Source of the DNA: Scatophagus argus
Taxonomy: Eukaryota > Chordata > Actinopteri > Scatophagidae
Direction of reading: 5' to 3'
DNA: 64,000 bases
NCBI RefSeq assembly: GCF_020382885.2
Contig: NC_058495.1
Coordinates: 21,806,127 to 21,870,126 of the forward strand
The translations under genes and the position numbers were made by a program. Every line of letters begins with the position of its first letter. The first letter of the stretch is position 1. Below the pieces are notes generated by a model. The model was not told the DNA's origin and ran no database searches. It was given only the letters and a program-made list of their open reading frames with translations. This document shows, piece by piece, positions 61,678-64,000 of this stretch.

Positions 61678-64000
61678 CTGCAGAGAGAAAGAGCCAGTTT
61701 GGTAGAAAGTGGGGGAGGGGAGAGGGAGTAGACATTAGACATCATTGAATATACAAGACAAGACATGAGTACTGATTAAATGTGGATTTACTGTACACAA
61801 ACAGACATGTCATTTGATACCAGAACGACTGTAAAACACACACTCGCATCAGTTGTTTTTCAGAAAAGCTATACGCTTCCCATACGAGTGGGATCAGTCT
61901 CACCAAAAGACAACAAAACACACAGGCAGGTATTAAAACAACTCTGATTCAGACAGAGCAGCCTGCCTTTTGGTACAGTTTTTTTCTTTTTTTTCCTGAT
62001 CAACTTGCAGCATAAGCAGAAACAACATAACGGTTGAGGCTGTGAATGAGGCTCAGCAAGCCGGCCAGTCAGGTGTAGGTTTGATCTAACACAGGAGCAA
62101 TTATAATGCTGCTGCAACCGCAGAGAGCAAAACTGTGCCGGGCGGCAGGCCAGCTTCTCAGCTCATTCTGCTTTGGAGGAGGCAGGACTTTGCTGTCTCA
62201 GAATGAAACATCTGCTCCACTCATATGGGCTCTCTAAACAGATTTGGACCCACTTGCCTGCGAACAACTCCTCACGGCTCTCACTTCAGTAAAAAAAGAA
62301 AAGATTGTGGGGCTGAGACTAATGTTTATAACTGCTGATTTACCTGATACCCACATAGAAGATAACAACCTAAATTACTCCAAACTACAAGAACATATCA
62401 TACATCTTGTACTCTGAGGGAGAAAGTGTGCCTAGTGAGACATCTCCACTTCCATCGGGAAAAACATGTTTGCCGAGTGTAATCTTTTTTCTCCACCATC
62501 TAAAAAATACTAACCAAAATACCTTCCTTTACAACAGCGTGGCTCACAGAATGACAGAGTACACGTATCGGGTACAGCAACAAACCGAAGAGAACATTTT
62601 AAGCAGCATGAGGACAAAATAAAACATTCAAAATCCTTTGAATGTTTAAAACAGCTAACAGGTGGACACAATGAAAAGGCTTACCGTGAAGGGTGTTTTT
62701 TGTTTCTCTTATCAAATCCCTGCTGAAGTCTCTTGGGTTTGTACTGAATCCTTTGACTTTGAGTTTCCCACAGGGCTAAAGCTTCCTTCAACAATACTCT
62801 CTCTTGTCTGTATCAAGCCAAATAGGTGTTGCAAGAGTTTCAGCTGAGCTGGCCACACCCCTTTGACCACACCTCCTATGACATCACAGATACTTCACAA
62901 TGCATTCAAGATTCAAGGCTTCATACTTCTCTCTCTGCTGTGTCTCTCTCCCACACCGATCACTTCCTTTTAAGTCAGACCAGATGAACAGGTTGTGCAG
63001 AAGTATCTGCTTTTCCTCGCATGAAGACATTTCATCTCTGCTCCACTTCCCAGCACTCAATCGTACACAGACTCTGATTATTTTATTTCCACCTAGGAAG
63101 TTCTCTGCTTTACATATTGTAAATAACACACAAAGCCCTGTTGTGTAGCCAAATCGACTGTAACCATCTGCCCTCAGCTCAGCAAACATGTTAGGAATCT
63201 GTTACTATGGTTTAATCATTAACAGCAGGGCTTCTCTTTGCTTCATGTGACAAAGGAAGAGCCTGCCAGGCCAATTATTATTAAGGCTGTGTGAACACTC
63301 TAGAGATTTGGTGGTAATATTTATCACAGCACAGGGGTTATGATATATACTGTGAAATACTGTGATACTTCATGTGAGGCAATATAGTACCATTTTTAAA
63401 ATTTGAATTACTTTTAGGAAAACCGTGACAGTACAAAGAACGTGCATAACACCATTTGCACGAAAGCTGCGTCTGCACAGTATTACAAAACATAAAATAG
63501 CAAAACTCAAGTTCATCAACATTTTCTTACATACTTAGACATTACATCCAGTAAGGTTTTGTAAGAACTGTAATCAGTCAAGAGACTGAATGTGAATATT
63601 TGGTTTCTAGTCAAAAGCATAAAACACTGTCTTGCCCTCCCAGCCTATGCTGCACTCCTTATCAATTACTTAGTCAGTCTGCCATTGAGATGAAGAGCAT
63701 GGTACCTAATGAACAATGGAAACCAGCTGGCAGAGCATTTCCAAAAAGCTCTTTCCATTGTAGAGGGCACCACATGTCAATTAACACCCCCCTGTCACTA
63801 TCTCTAGCATCATTTACATCGATTTACATAGAAAACAAAAGGTCTAGACAAAAACCACACACTTTCACCGAATCATTGCTCCTATTAGAGAAACTCCACA
63901 GCTGTGTGTCAGCACACAGTTGAAACTATGAGGACTTTTCAATTACCGCTGAGGCCACTGCCTAAGTATGTCAAGGATGTGACACACCTCAATCTCTATA
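61678..64000 (-). other. frmd4b intron continuing past the window edge
   Basis: No upstream FERM exon could be recognised in these 2.3 kb. The next exon toward the 5' end, coding for the central FERM lobe, should lie beyond 64,000. Open frames at 62884-63189 and 63600-63923 have no recognisable product. Confidence 0.6.

Overview
The window is vertebrate genomic DNA and almost certainly comes from a ray-finned (teleost) fish, probably a percomorph. Its genes are split by short GT-AG introns, their proteins read as fish orthologues of mammalian genes, and the non-coding DNA carries fish-type transposon debris (Tc1/mariner, a Penelope-like element, LINE 3' tails, a Myb/SANT transposon-type gene, CA microsatellites). 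No prokaryotic-style operons, CRISPR arrays, rRNA or tRNA genes were seen.

Positions 1 to about 35,600 form a gene-poor region. I found no protein-coding exon there that I can defend. It holds a LINE tail (about 4,020-4,240), diverged copies of interspersed repeats (about 7,960-8,145 and 21,118-21,260), two sharp short hairpins (10,482-10,506 and 11,779-11,818), a nested cluster of broken transposon sequences (about 23,420-25,348) and a Penelope-like fragment (about 32,110-32,570). Blocks that look regulatory (for example around 6,960-7,140) cannot be confirmed without alignment.

Positions 35,600 to 64,000 are gene-dense, with four genes rebuilt exon by exon. On the minus strand lies a two-exon V2-type vasotocin/vasopressin receptor (36,802-38,235). 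Next, also minus, is trnt1, the CCA-adding tRNA nucleotidyltransferase (seven coding exons, 39,130-44,491, 427 aa, intact). Head to head with it on the plus strand is arl6ip5, a PRA1-family ER membrane protein (three exons, 44,960-49,042, 190 aa, intact). Tail to tail with that, on the minus strand, is frmd4b, a FERM and cytohesin-binding scaffold (twelve exons seen, 54,215-61,677, at least 735 aa); its 5' part runs past the right edge of the window. In all four genes the reading frame stays open across every predicted junction, and the coding totals of the two complete multi-exon genes checked in full (trnt1, arl6ip5) divide by three.

The genes are not a pathway: hormone signalling (the receptor), tRNA maturation (trnt1), ER membrane trafficking (arl6ip5) and epithelial polarity scaffolding (frmd4b). 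The clearest regulatory structure is the 468-bp space between the trnt1 and arl6ip5 start codons. It contains a TCTCGCGAGA palindrome, two CCAAT boxes and an ETS-like site, as expected of a bidirectional housekeeping promoter. I found no convincing new biological system; the most notable items are the shared promoter, a probable GC-AG intron in the trnt1 leader, and the layered transposon remains.
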